Origin: Sarcocystis neurona
Lineage: Eukaryota; Apicomplexa; Conoidasida; Eucoccidiorida; Sarcocystidae
Assembly: GCA_000727475.1 (NCBI GenBank)
Contig: KL647293.1
Coordinates: 2,058,588-2,122,587 of the forward strand
DNA length: 64,000 nt
Reading direction: 5' to 3'
Each line of letters begins with the position of its first letter. The stretch's first letter is position 1. A program made the position numbers and the translations under genes. This document shows positions 10,624-20,049 of the stretch, piece after piece. A model generated the notes under the pieces. It did no database searches. It was not told where the DNA came from and saw only the letters and a program-made list of their open reading frames with translations.

Positions 10624-13600
10624 ATGGTTGCTGCAGCCGCAGACGCTTGCGCAGCAGGTGGTCGCATGCAGGGCAGCAGCTACTGCGACGAAGGCGACAG
10701 CGGTGCTGCTGCTCCTGCTGGTGCTTCTTCGGCTGATCAGCCGCTGCTGCTGGCGTACGTGAACGACAACAGCTGCGGTAACGGGAGGGCGCTTGCCTCC
10801 GGGGTAGAGTTGGAGTGCGGAGGAGGCGCACTGCAGCAAGGCGGCAGCAGCAGCAGTCCTGCGGCGGGACCTGCACTGGGTAGCTGTAGCAGCGGAGAGA
10901 CCAGCAGGAACGTCTGTGGTGGTCGCAGCAGCTGCGACAGCACGGCTGTCTTTCTACATCCTACGGCGCGTGGGGCAGATCCTTCGTGGAGCAGCAGCAA
11001 CAGCACGTCCCCAAACGGCAGCAGCCTGGCTTTCAACAGCCGCATCAACAACAGCAGCGGCCTGTCTGGACTGTGTGTGGACGGCACGCCGGACGCGGGC
11101 GAGCTGTCGCTCTCCAGCGGCGCGCGTAGTAGCAGCAGCGGCAGCCCGAGCATACTAAGCTGCAACAGCGGCACTGCCGCCGCCAACAGCAGCAGTAGTA
11201 TCTCGTTGTGCTCCAGCAGCAGCGGCAGCGGCTCCTCTCTGAGCAGAAGTAGCAGCAGCAGCAGTAGTCGCGGCGTGGGGATGGCCGTGCCAGGCGGCAG
11301 CAACGGCGGCGCGGATTTGCTGATGCGACCAGGTGTCAGCTACTACGGAGGACGGCAAGCGTGGGTGGCAGAAATCAAGTACGGTGGCCGCCGGCGCTTC
11401 AAGGTGTTCAGCGTCGCCAAGTACGGCTACGAGGGAGCCAAGCAGATGGCAGCAGCAACTCGAGAGCAGTGGGAGGCTGCGCGTGAAGCCGGGCAGCTGG
11501 ATCAGCTGATGCGAAGCTCGCAGCGCCACCAGTGCCCGGTGCAAAGCGGAGTGAAGGGCGTCTACTACGATACTGCGAGGAAGGGGTGGCGCGTAGTCGT
11601 GACACTCAACTGCAGACAAATGAGCAAATTTTTTCTGGCCAGCAAATTTGGAAATGCGGAGGCAAAGCGCCTCGCTATTGAGTGTAGACAAATGTGGCTG
11701 GACGCTATTCGAAACGGCAGAGCAGACGATGTCTTTGAAAAGGCACGTAGACTCGTCTCTTTCAAAATGAAGTCCACCCCACTCAGCACGCATCCAAAAT
11801 ACGTGTCGCTATCTCCCGTCCTCAAACCGGCGCCGTCTCCCCCGTCTCCGTCTCCTTCTTCGGCTTTGATGCACTGTGGCAATCCTGCTGCGGCCGGGGC
11901 TCGGACTGCGCTGCCTCCGCCAGCCAGCGGCCTTCCCAGCAGGCTGGCGGCCAGTGCTGGGCTCTCCAGCGCGGCCGCAGCTGCTGCCGCAGCCGCCGCG
12001 GCTGCCGCGCTTTCGCAAAATGCTGCCGCTGCCGCAGGGGGCCCGCACGTGCTGCTGCCACCACTGATGGCTGCTGCTGCCGCTGCGACGGGAGCAGCCG
12101 CCCAGACCGGGGCGTCCAAAACCCTCAGTCCGTTCCACAGCAGCAGGGCGTCGTCCTTTCTGCTGAAAAGTCCGGCAGGGGCCACGGACACGGCTTCGAG
12201 AATGCGTGACAACGCAACGAGTGAAAAAAGTGCGGGAGAGCCGCTGTTCTCTGCTGCTGCCGCCGCTGCCCGACTGGCCGCCGCTGTTGCAGGCGCTGCT
12301 GCTGCAGGCCAGCCCCAGACAGCAGGTCCCCCAGCAGGTGCACCCGCAAATTTTGCTAACAGCTGCAGCAGCGGCGCCCCTGGAGGAGGAGGAGGACTCG
12401 CAACAACAGCAAGACTGTCCCTGGGGCTGGTGCCGCAAGATGACTGCCCGGGTCTGCATCCTGCAGCAGCAGAGCAGAGGGTAGTAGCAGCTGCAGGAGC
12501 GGCAGAGCAGGCGGGAGACTTTCGCGAGGCGGCGTGGCTAAGGAGCAGCAGCAACAACAGCAGCAACGACATCTTCGGGAGCGCGGGTCAGCAACAGCAT
12601 CCACCCAAGATGTTGCAGCGACTCCCGACCGGTGGCAGCGGACTGCTATTGAACAACAAGAGCAGCAGCAGTTGCAGCAGCAGCACCAGTAGCAACGCCT
12701 GCAGCAGCAGCGGGACGGGCATCAGCACCTCGCGTGGCACTACCGGAGGCGGCAGTAGCAGCATTAGCAGCTCCATTACTCAGTGTGAAGATGGAGCCGA
12801 CTCTACCCGTTCCTCTCCGACTCTCAGCTCCTTCGCTGCCTGTCTTGCAGACGAAGTAGGCACGCACGTGCAGCCGGAGGCAACGCAGCAAGACGGCCAG
12901 GCAAGCATGCGAAGCGAGAGTGCACCGTGCGTGGGCACCGCTCACACCGCAGCAGCCACAGCGCCCGCAGCCTCTACCGCCTCACAGACAACTGCAGGAG
13001 AACAAGGAGCTGCACCAGGAATAGCGATGGCTTTTGCAGAAGGAATGCAAAGACCGCTAGCAGCAGCAGCTACCACAGCTGTCCACGAGACAGCTGCGGC
13101 AGACCCGTCAAAAAGGACACAGGCATTCGACTGCGATGCTGTCGCTGGCAAAGGTGCTGAGGAGTTGACTGGGAGTTACGTAGCAGGAGCAGCAGGGGCT
13201 GCCAGTAGTACCCTGCAACAGCAGCAGCAGCAGAGTCGGCTGGAAGGGCCGCTCGACCGTACTGCTGACGATATTTTCCGTGCGGGCGTGCATGACACCG
13301 CCCTCTCGTTCCCATTTGGCGCTGTTCGGGAAGGAGGACGGCTGCTGCAGCAGAAACCGTGGGGAGAGATAAACACAGAGGAAAGCGATTCGTCAGGATC
13401 AGCAACAACAGGCGAGTCTCCAGCTGTGGCAGCAGCAGAAGCGACAGCAGAAAGACTAGCAGCAGCAACAGCAGCAGGACAAGGAGGGGCCGCAGGAAGC
13501 GCAGAAGGAGGCCACGGAGGAGTGCCCATGCGATCAGCGGCAGTCATGCCAACTGCCGGAGGAGTAGAAGAGGGCCCAGGAGCAGCAGGAGGGAATGATG

Positions 13601-16600
13601 CGGAAACAGCAAGCGAACAAGCAGCAACAGGAGCGGAAATCAAAGACTGTGGAGCTATGCTGCCTGCCCCTGCTTCGGGGACGCTTTCTGCATGCGGAGA
13701 CGATGCTGCCGTACGTCCACAGGAGGTGCAGCTAGGGGGTGGCAGCAGCCACAGGCAGCTGCAGCAACACTTCCAGCTGCAGCTGCTGCAGGACTTGCGA
13801 GGCAGCTCGTTTCCGCTTCTGGATGCCTTGTGGCCTTCTGCTTCTGCAGCTGCTGCTGCTCCTTCTCTCGGCGGCCCTCTGCATGTAGCCGCAGATCTCT
13901 CAGCGAGGGGTAAAATTACGAACTTTAACAACTGCGGCGCTTCTGTGGCTTCGGCAGCGAAAGGACCTGGGGAATGCGAAGGACAGACGTTGCTGCCTTC
14001 TGTTGCCGGCTCTTGTCTTTCTTCTAGAAGCAGCAGCTACGACGTGCAGGGTCTTTCCTCTGCTGCTGCTGTTGTCCCCGCCGCGCCCGACAAAGTTGCC
14101 GGTGCTGCAGCTGTGCCAGAGAGCAGTGCTGTTACTCCTGCTCCCGAGCAGACCAGCGGCTGTTGTGGAGATCTGCCATCGGGGGGGGCAAACACGTTGT
14201 CTGAGCTGTTGCAGCAACCGCGTGCACCCCTGTCGCTGCAGCAACAGCAGCAATTCTTAGCTGCTGCTGGTTCCCGGCCTTCTTCAGCACTCCCGGCAGA
14301 AGGAGAAGATGGAGGAGGACGCAGTAGAGCGAACAGCAACGCACAGGCTGCGTGCGAGGCTGCAGCGACTGCTGCTGCTGTCGCACCTCCTGGTGTTTGC
14401 TGCAGCTTTCCAGGGGGAGTGGCTAGTGCTGCTGCAGCAGCTGCTGCCCTCCGCCCGAGCAGTCCATGGATGTTGAGTCCGTCGCCGCGCTGCTTTTTAC
14501 CTGGGGCAGCAGCTGGAGCCACACGCGCAAATCCAGCAGCCGCCCCGGCAGAAGATGCTCGGAGCTTTTTCCCAGGGATGAACAACCTCAGCAACAGCAG
14601 AGGTCCACTGGGAGGAGGAGGAGGAAGCAGCCGCCGTCGCGGAGGCCTCGCAGTAGGAGCAGCAGCAGCAGGCGCGCCCACATCTGTGCAAAGTCGGCAG
14701 CAACAGCTACTACAGGCCGCAGCAGCAGCTTCTTCTCTTGCGACTGCAGCTCGCGGGCGGCCACAGCCGCACCGCCACAGCAAAGATGGCAGCGGCGTTC
14801 CCATGGCGGCAGCAGCAACAGCAACAGGAGAGAGCAGCAGCAGTAGCACCTGCGATGTCAGGGGGGTGTACCTAGACACAAGGAACAACGCGTGGGCAGC
14901 CACTATGGGTGTGCATGGCCGCAATGTCAAGAAGAGCTTTGCTGTAGCGAAGCACGGCTATGAGACAGCCCTGCAGCTGGCCATCCACGCGCGGCGACAG
15001 CTGGAGCGGATATACTGGGGAGAGAACCCTCCTGGATCGAACAGTAGCAGCAGTGCGCCCACTCCCCCTTGTAACTCACCTTCTCAGCCCTCTGGCTGCC
15101 TTCGTCCCACTTCAGTTTCTGCTGCTGCTGCTGCGTCCTCTGCGTGTGCTGCTAGTGGAGCCGAAAACAGCGACGGGAACAAAGGTGCTGGATTTGCGGC
15201 AGAGTCACCCGGCAGCGCGACGCCGAGCGTCGGCCCTGCTGTGCAGCTGCATCGGCTGCAGGAACAGCAGCACCGTCTGCAGCAGCAGTTCCAACAGCTT
15301 GCAGCAGCAGGTGGTGCTGGGCCGCCTCTTGCTGGTGCTCCTTCCCCTACTGTTTTGAACGTCTTCGGCCCTGCACAGGATGCGGCGGCCCTCGGTCCTG
15401 CTGGTCTTGCCGCTGCTGTCATGGGGGGCACCTCGGCAGCAGCAGCAGCAGGACTCGTCAGTGCTGCTGCTGCAAACTTACAGCACCAGCTTCAACAGCA
15501 GCAGCTCAGGTGCACCGCTGCCCTGCAGCAACAGCAGCAGGCTCGCAATGCACCGGGGCCTCCAGGGGGACAACCCTTCACGCGGCAACAAGTTTGTGGG
15601 TGGAACAGCTCCCCGCATCCGGTGGAAAATGCCGTTGAAGATAAAAGATTCTGTGGCGGCGGTGGCTGCGGCACCGACCTCGCTGCGACAGCACCAGCAA
15701 GATTGGGAGACGTGCCTCCTCTCAACAGAGGGGGGAGCAGCTTAGAGACAGGAGTGATGCTGGGAGCGCAACCCGGGAGCAGAGACTGCGCTGCTGCTGT
15801 TGGCAGCAACGCAGGGTCTCTCTCTGAAACTGCTGCTGCTATGGCTGCAACAGGAGGAGGCGGAGGGGGAGAAGGAGCCACCACGGGAGAAGCAGCAACA
15901 CGTCTGGCGGCAGCAAACACACTGCTGTACCCGTCGCTCTCTGCTTCCCCTTCTACCGCACCTACGCCCCACACCACCACCCCCTGCCGCGGCTACGACA
16001 GCAGCGGTCTAGGAGGAGCAGCGTTAGATGGAGGCCGAGAGGCACACAGACAAGATGGATATAAGAACCTTGGTGTTGGTCGACTGTTGCTGGGAAGGGG
16101 CGGCCCCCTCCCGGGCTGCAGTAGCGGGGGGGCTCCTCTAAACGGAGAGGCCTCTGCAGCGAATCTGCTGCTCGGGTCAGCGGCAGCAGCAGCAGCAGGA
16201 CGCAACAGCACAGACAACAACAGCGGCTTGCTGCTTGGGGCCATGCACGGATTGACAGCAGCCAGAGGATATGGAGCGCCAACAGACAGCCTGGCAGCTG
16301 GCCTAAACCCGACGCTGCTTCTTGGCGGCTACGGCTCAGGAACGGGATCCCCAGGCCTACTGGGAGGAAGAGGCGTGGATGCGGGAGGCGCAGCAGCAGC
16401 GGGAGCAGCAGCAGCGGGAGCAGCAGCAGCATCTTTCTTAGCGGGCGCGGGAGGCATGCTACTGGGAGGAGGGGGCATAGCCTCGCTGTTGTGTGGCAGG
16501 AGAGGCACCGCCTCAGCGGGAGAGGGTGCAGCAGCACCAGCATCAACGGAAGGAGCCGCGGGAGAAAACTATTTTATGGTGCAGGACGCTTTGGCTGCTC

Positions 16601-17808
16601 TGCTGCTGCAGCTGGACCCTCGGCAGCGAAACGACTTGCTGCCTGGTTGTCCTCCACATGCGCTTCTGGCAGCAGCAGGAGCAGCAGCGGGCGCAGCAGC
16701 AGCCCGGGACGGGAACAACCCTGCGTCGTCACTGCCAGTTCTACTCCAGCAGCACCATCTGCACAGCAGCCTCAGCACCCAACGCAGAGTGCTGCAGCAG
16801 CCGCAGCAGCAAGCAGTGGCTGGCGGGGCTACTGCTGGACTGCTGCTTGAGCAACAGCAGCAACAGCCCCACTATGAGCGGTCACAGCAGGAGCATCCTT
16901 TCCAGCAGCAGGCTCATCACCAGCAGGCGCACCAGCAGCAAATCCTGCAGCAACACCCGTCTCAGCAGCAACAGCAGCATGTGGAATGCGTACACAGCGA
17001 TCTGGCGAGACACGGCGGCGGTACATCGGGCGGACCTGTCGACGGTGTCGAGCAGCAGTTAGGACCGCCTTCGTGTGTCGATGTGAGAAATGCCGGTGGC
17101 TCTGGTGCTCTGCTTTCTTACGACCCTCAGCAGCAACAGCAGCACGCCGGCCTTGATGAAGCTGCAGCAACATCTGCAGTACCTCTGCATATTAATGCGG
17201 GGCAGAGCAACAGCGGCGCGACGGAATTGTGGCCGGCGCACCAGCAGTCTTCTAGCGCTGCTCAGGAGGTAAAAATAGAGAAAGTGAACCACGAGCAGCA
17301 CTGCCCGCAGCAGCAACAGCCCTTGGGAGGTCGCTCCTCTGCCGCAGGGCCGGCAGAAGGTCCAGCAGCAGGGGCGGCCGGGACAATCAACGAAGCGGAC
17401 TGCCTTGGAGACAGAGGAAATCCTGGAGGAAGCAGCAGCAGCTTTGTATCTGGCACAGCAAGCGCCCTCGGTTCGAATTTTACAATGGCCAGGTCGGCGG
17501 CCCCGCTTCACGTGAGACTCAAGGCTGCAGCCGAGCGCAGCCAAACCAGCACCGACAATGTGCCCCAGTCATGCTCTGTTCGAAGCAGCGCAGAGCAAGA
17601 AGAGGACGCAGCACAGGCCGAGGGAAATCCCTACGTGTGGAATGCGGGCGTCACACTGCTGGAAAGTGGTCTAATGCTTGGTGCTGCTGCAGCAACGAAG
17701 GAGCAAGCGCAACAGCAGTGCCCCGCAGTTGCCAGCAGCTACGGCGTTCATGCTGCCACCGCTTCTTCCTCCGCTGCGCTGCCTTCGGGGGACAACAAGC
17801 ATACGTAG
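10624..17808 (+). CDS. ApiAP2 transcription factor with three AP2 domains
   Basis: About 2,390 residues without a stop. Three AP2/ERF DNA-binding domains are visible: residues about 237-290 (WVAEIKYGGRRRFKVFSVAK), 308-364 (GVKGVYYD, GWRVVV, then KFFLASKFGNAEAKRLAIE), and 1410-1467 (DVRGVYLDTRNNAWAA, then KKSFAVAKHGYETALQLAI). Each has the three-strand plus helix pattern and the Tyr/Phe-G-x-x-x-A helix signature of the family. ApiAP2 proteins are the main sequence-specific transcription factors of apicomplexans. The rest is low complexity: poly-Ala near residue 450, poly-Ser, and a Gln/His-rich C-terminus. A short helical patch near 1980-2015 could be an AP2-coincident domain, but that is weak. 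GTG at 10588 lies upstream in frame; ATG 10624 is preferred. Alternatively translation begins at 7317 and exon 2 starts at 10637. The domain call is firm; the target genes are unknown. Confidence 0.93.
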   Translation: MVAAAADACAAGGRMQGSSYCDEGDSGAAAPAGASSADQPLLLAYVNDNSCGNGRALASGVELECGGGALQQGGSSSSPAAGPALGSCSSGETSRNVCGGRSSCDSTAVFLHPTARGADPSWSSSNSTSPNGSSLAFNSRINNSSGLSGLCVDGTPDAGELSLSSGARSSSSGSPSILSCNSGTAAANSSSSISLCSSSSGSGSSLSRSSSSSSSRGVGMAVPGGSNGGADLLMRPGVSYYGGRQAWVAEIKYGGRRRFKVFSVAKYGYEGAKQMAAATREQWEAAREAGQLDQLMRSSQRHQCPVQSGVKGVYYDTARKGWRVVVTLNCRQMSKFFLASKFGNAEAKRLAIECRQMWLDAIRNGRADDVFEKARRLVSFKMKSTPLSTHPKYVSLSPVLKPAPSPPSPSPSSALMHCGNPAAAGARTALPPPASGLPSRLAASAGLSSAAAAAAAAAAAAALSQNAAAAAGGPHVLLPPLMAAAAAATGAAAQTGASKTLSPFHSSRASSFLLKSPAGATDTASRMRDNATSEKSAGEPLFSAAAAAARLAAAVAGAAAAGQPQTAGPPAGAPANFANSCSSGAPGGGGGLATTARLSLGLVPQDDCPGLHPAAAEQRVVAAAGAAEQAGDFREAAWLRSSSNNSSNDIFGSAGQQQHPPKMLQRLPTGGSGLLLNNKSSSSCSSSTSSNACSSSGTGISTSRGTTGGGSSSISSSITQCEDGADSTRSSPTLSSFAACLADEVGTHVQPEATQQDGQASMRSESAPCVGTAHTAAATAPAASTASQTTAGEQGAAPGIAMAFAEGMQRPLAAAATTAVHETAAADPSKRTQAFDCDAVAGKGAEELTGSYVAGAAGAASSTLQQQQQQSRLEGPLDRTADDIFRAGVHDTALSFPFGAVREGGRLLQQKPWGEINTEESDSSGSATTGESPAVAAAEATAERLAAATAAGQGGAAGSAEGGHGGVPMRSAAVMPTAGGVEEGPGAAGGNDAETASEQAATGAEIKDCGAMLPAPASGTLSACGDDAAVRPQEVQLGGGSSHRQLQQHFQLQLLQDLRGSSFPLLDALWPSASAAAAAPSLGGPLHVAADLSARGKITNFNNCGASVASAAKGPGECEGQTLLPSVAGSCLSSRSSSYDVQGLSSAAAVVPAAPDKVAGAAAVPESSAVTPAPEQTSGCCGDLPSGGANTLSELLQQPRAPLSLQQQQQFLAAAGSRPSSALPAEGEDGGGRSRANSNAQAACEAAATAAAVAPPGVCCSFPGGVASAAAAAAALRPSSPWMLSPSPRCFLPGAAAGATRANPAAAPAEDARSFFPGMNNLSNSRGPLGGGGGSSRRRGGLAVGAAAAGAPTSVQSRQQQLLQAAAAASSLATAARGRPQPHRHSKDGSGVPMAAAATATGESSSSSTCDVRGVYLDTRNNAWAATMGVHGRNVKKSFAVAKHGYETALQLAIHARRQLERIYWGENPPGSNSSSSAPTPPCNSPSQPSGCLRPTSVSAAAAASSACAASGAENSDGNKGAGFAAESPGSATPSVGPAVQLHRLQEQQHRLQQQFQQLAAAGGAGPPLAGAPSPTVLNVFGPAQDAAALGPAGLAAAVMGGTSAAAAAGLVSAAAANLQHQLQQQQLRCTAALQQQQQARNAPGPPGGQPFTRQQVCGWNSSPHPVENAVEDKRFCGGGGCGTDLAATAPARLGDVPPLNRGGSSLETGVMLGAQPGSRDCAAAVGSNAGSLSETAAAMAATGGGGGGEGATTGEAATRLAAANTLLYPSLSASPSTAPTPHTTTPCRGYDSSGLGGAALDGGREAHRQDGYKNLGVGRLLLGRGGPLPGCSSGGAPLNGEASAANLLLGSAAAAAAGRNSTDNNSGLLLGAMHGLTAARGYGAPTDSLAAGLNPTLLLGGYGSGTGSPGLLGGRGVDAGGAAAAGAAAAGAAAASFLAGAGGMLLGGGGIASLLCGRRGTASAGEGAAAPASTEGAAGENYFMVQDALAALLLQLDPRQRNDLLPGCPPHALLAAAGAAAGAAAARDGNNPASSLPVLLQQHHLHSSLSTQRRVLQQPQQQAVAGGATAGLLLEQQQQQPHYERSQQEHPFQQQAHHQQAHQQQILQQHPSQQQQQHVECVHSDLARHGGGTSGGPVDGVEQQLGPPSCVDVRNAGGSGALLSYDPQQQQQHAGLDEAAATSAVPLHINAGQSNSGATELWPAHQQSSSAAQEVKIEKVNHEQHCPQQQQPLGGRSSAAGPAEGPAAGAAGTINEADCLGDRGNPGGSSSSFVSGTASALGSNFTMARSAAPLHVRLKAAAERSQTSTDNVPQSCSVRSSAEQEEDAAQAEGNPYVWNAGVTLLESGLMLGAAAATKEQAQQQCPAVASSYGVHAATASSSAALPSGDNKHT

Positions 17809-17952
17809 CTGCGGGACATCGATCGCGCCCAAGAAGCGGACAGACCTGTTCGCAGCTGCACCAACCAGCGTCACCATACGCCCCGTAGCAGCAGCAGCAG
17901 ACGAAGGGGCTGCCGTCGAGAGCACACCGCGGCTGACTGCCCTCGCTCTATC

Positions 17953-18629
17953 TCATTCTCTCTCAAAGTTGTGACGACATACATATGCGATTGATACTAG
18001 GGACGCGGACGGCTTCCCAGAGAGAAACGTTTGCCTGCCTGCACAAGCGCAGATATTACTTCGAGCAGGTGCCGCTGCAGCCACTCACCTGGTGACATAA
18101 CCCCTAGGAGATGACATGACCACACAATGCAACGCATCCGCCTCGGTGACAGCTCAGCGCAGAAATCCTTCAACACGACAACGCCGAAATGTCGCCAGTC
18201 GTCTCTCGCACATCTCTGCAGTGACACTGCTGCTTTGTTCTTCGTAAACTGCTGCGGTTCTGTGTATTCTTGTAAGGAGAACTTGCACCGGCTGCTCGTT
18301 CTACTGTGCTGGCAAAAAGGGAGAGTTGGCGCTTCAGTTTGCCCCTTCTTTCTCGCTGCGTGTATCCAGGGTATCAGGTCAACTGACAGAGTTGAGAGCC
18401 ACGCACCTGCTGCTGGGCGTTTGCCAGTTGCACTGCAGCCTGCTGTTTGGTCTTTCTGCCGATGTCTCCGACAGGCGTACACACATACGCTTGCGGCTAT
18501 CAGCGAGGCTCTTCGCAATACTCTGCTTCATCCACCTGTTCACGTCTACACATAATCCAACGGACAAACCGTCGTCGCAACCTACTACTGCTGGCACACA
18601 GAAAGCTGCTGCCTCTTTGGCTACGGAGC
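17953..18629 (-). CDS. Uncharacterised minus-strand gene, 3-prime exons, two splice outcomes possible
   Basis: Strong sites define exons converging on the AP2 gene. Acceptor CTTCCCACAG precedes 18629, donor CAG|GTGCGT ends an exon at 18407, acceptor CACTGCAG precedes 18215, donor CCAG|GTGAGT ends it at 18089, and acceptor TTGTGCAG precedes 18038. In one model the exon 18407-18629 continues into 18215 and stops at 18170. In the other a shorter exon 18407-18496 (acceptor CTGATAG) keeps phase 0 through 18089-18215 and ends at a stop at 17953. Both give natural-looking residues. The second includes hydrophobic helices around ELSPRRMRCIVWSCHLLGVM, a faint resemblance to helical RNA-binding repeats that I do not press. 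The 5-prime end is not found; a 15-base microexon at 19007-19021 may belong here. Confidence 0.35.
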
Positions 18630-19278
18630 CTGTGGGAAGGATGCACGCGTTCGTATTTCTGCGTTTGAAAATTTTTGTAGTACGCAATACTGCTTGTGCG
18701 CAGAAATACGTCTATGAGGGCGTTCTTGTCGGTCTTTTTACGGTTTGTACGTTACTGAATTCAGAACGGGATACAGAAGCGACAATTGTACTCACTTTCT
18801 GCACTGGGTGACCGTACTGGGCATTCAGTATACTGTTCTATCCGTATATGTGTGTGTGCGTACGTCTGCTTGAAACTGTATATTTGTGCCTACGTATGGA
18901 TCGATTCATGCTTAGAGGTAAACATACATCTTTATAGAGAGGGATCTCTAGTAAGTTCTGTCCGTGGGTGAATACACGCGCATTCATTTGGTGGGAGGCG
19001 CCTTACTTCGCGTTTCTTGGTCTGCACCGCCAGCAGTGAGAAGGAGAAGAGGGAAGTCAACGCACTAATCGGAAGTATACCTGTGGACGAACGCATAAAC
19101 GCACACACACACTGCGTGTATAACATATATATATATATGTGTAGGTATATGTGTAGGAAGGCTTGTGGTCATTGAACGCTTCTGCAGATCGGGCTGTCGT
19201 AGGATAATGCGTTTGGATATACACATGTTGGAACAACCACAGAAACATCAAGGCTTCTGTCCACATGGCGAAAAGAAT

Positions 19279-19830
19279 TCATATTCGCAGTGATATTGTG
19301 GTAGCCTTCCCCACTACCTGAAAAAAATTAGTGGGACGTGGCGCCCAGTTCGACCGAGTGGAGCGGCCTGCAGCTGCTCGATGTGGAAGACAGGGACAAC
19401 ATATGTCGCGTCTGCTTCACACGACTTTGCCTCAGGACTTGATCTTACCTGAAGTGTTACACCCATCTCCGTGGCATGCTGCGCCAGACCCACCTGCATA
19501 GCTGTTTCTCTATCTGTCTGTGGACACACATATATATGTTTGTATAGGTGCCTGCATAGGTATATACGTACATGAGCAAAACAATGGTGTATGCAGCACG
19601 CATACAGGTGAATCACCGCCGTCCGTAGTGACTTGATACAGAGGGTCTGTGCCTAAAAGATTTACAGTGCAAATATGAAGGGGCACACCGCCATTACTCA
19701 CAGGGCTTGCATGCGAGATACGCAGCGTAGCGAAAGGTGGTGCGCAGCGCTTAACTCCGTGACCCGCTTCATGGCAGTGTACAACGTATATTGCGAAGGT
19801 TACGTTGCGATTCACTTGACTCGCCAAACG
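19279..19830 (-). CDS. Uncharacterised gene, last exons
   Basis: Three phase-0 pieces join. An exon ends at 19702 with donor CCT|GTGAGT. A 45-base microexon at 19449-19493 (acceptor CAGCTATGCAG, donor CAG|GTAAGA) encodes VGLAQHATEMGVTLQ. A terminal exon at 19279-19317 follows a textbook acceptor (AATTTTTTTCAG), encodes 12 residues and stops. The upstream boundary of the first piece is unclear; 19830 is approximate. A separate coding-looking minus frame lies at 19833-20040. I recognise no family. The call rests on splice sites and phase only. Confidence 0.35.
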
Positions 19831-20049
19831 CCCTACGCGCCCCACTCATGACGGATGGCATCCCTACGATTTTTTTCTACGCTGAAAACACAGAACCGCA
19901 TGAGCGCATCGTATACACAACGACATCCCGTGGCCGTCGCTGACGTAAAACGTGCGCAGCTTTTCGCATGTGGAAGTTTCGAGTCGGGGAAGCATCTTTG
20001 TTCAAGAGACATGGATGACTTTGGATCATGCGCGGCTGGACACACGTGT

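Noticed and set aside
11565..12572. 335-codon minus-strand frame opposite the AP2 gene
   Set aside because: It is the antisense of CAG/GCN runs in a gene with three clear AP2 domains; it reads as Leu/Ala/Ser/Gly with no domain.
14037..14930. 297-codon minus-strand frame
   Set aside because: Antisense shadow of the AP2 coding sequence, composed of Leu/Ala/Pro/Cys from complementary trinucleotide runs.
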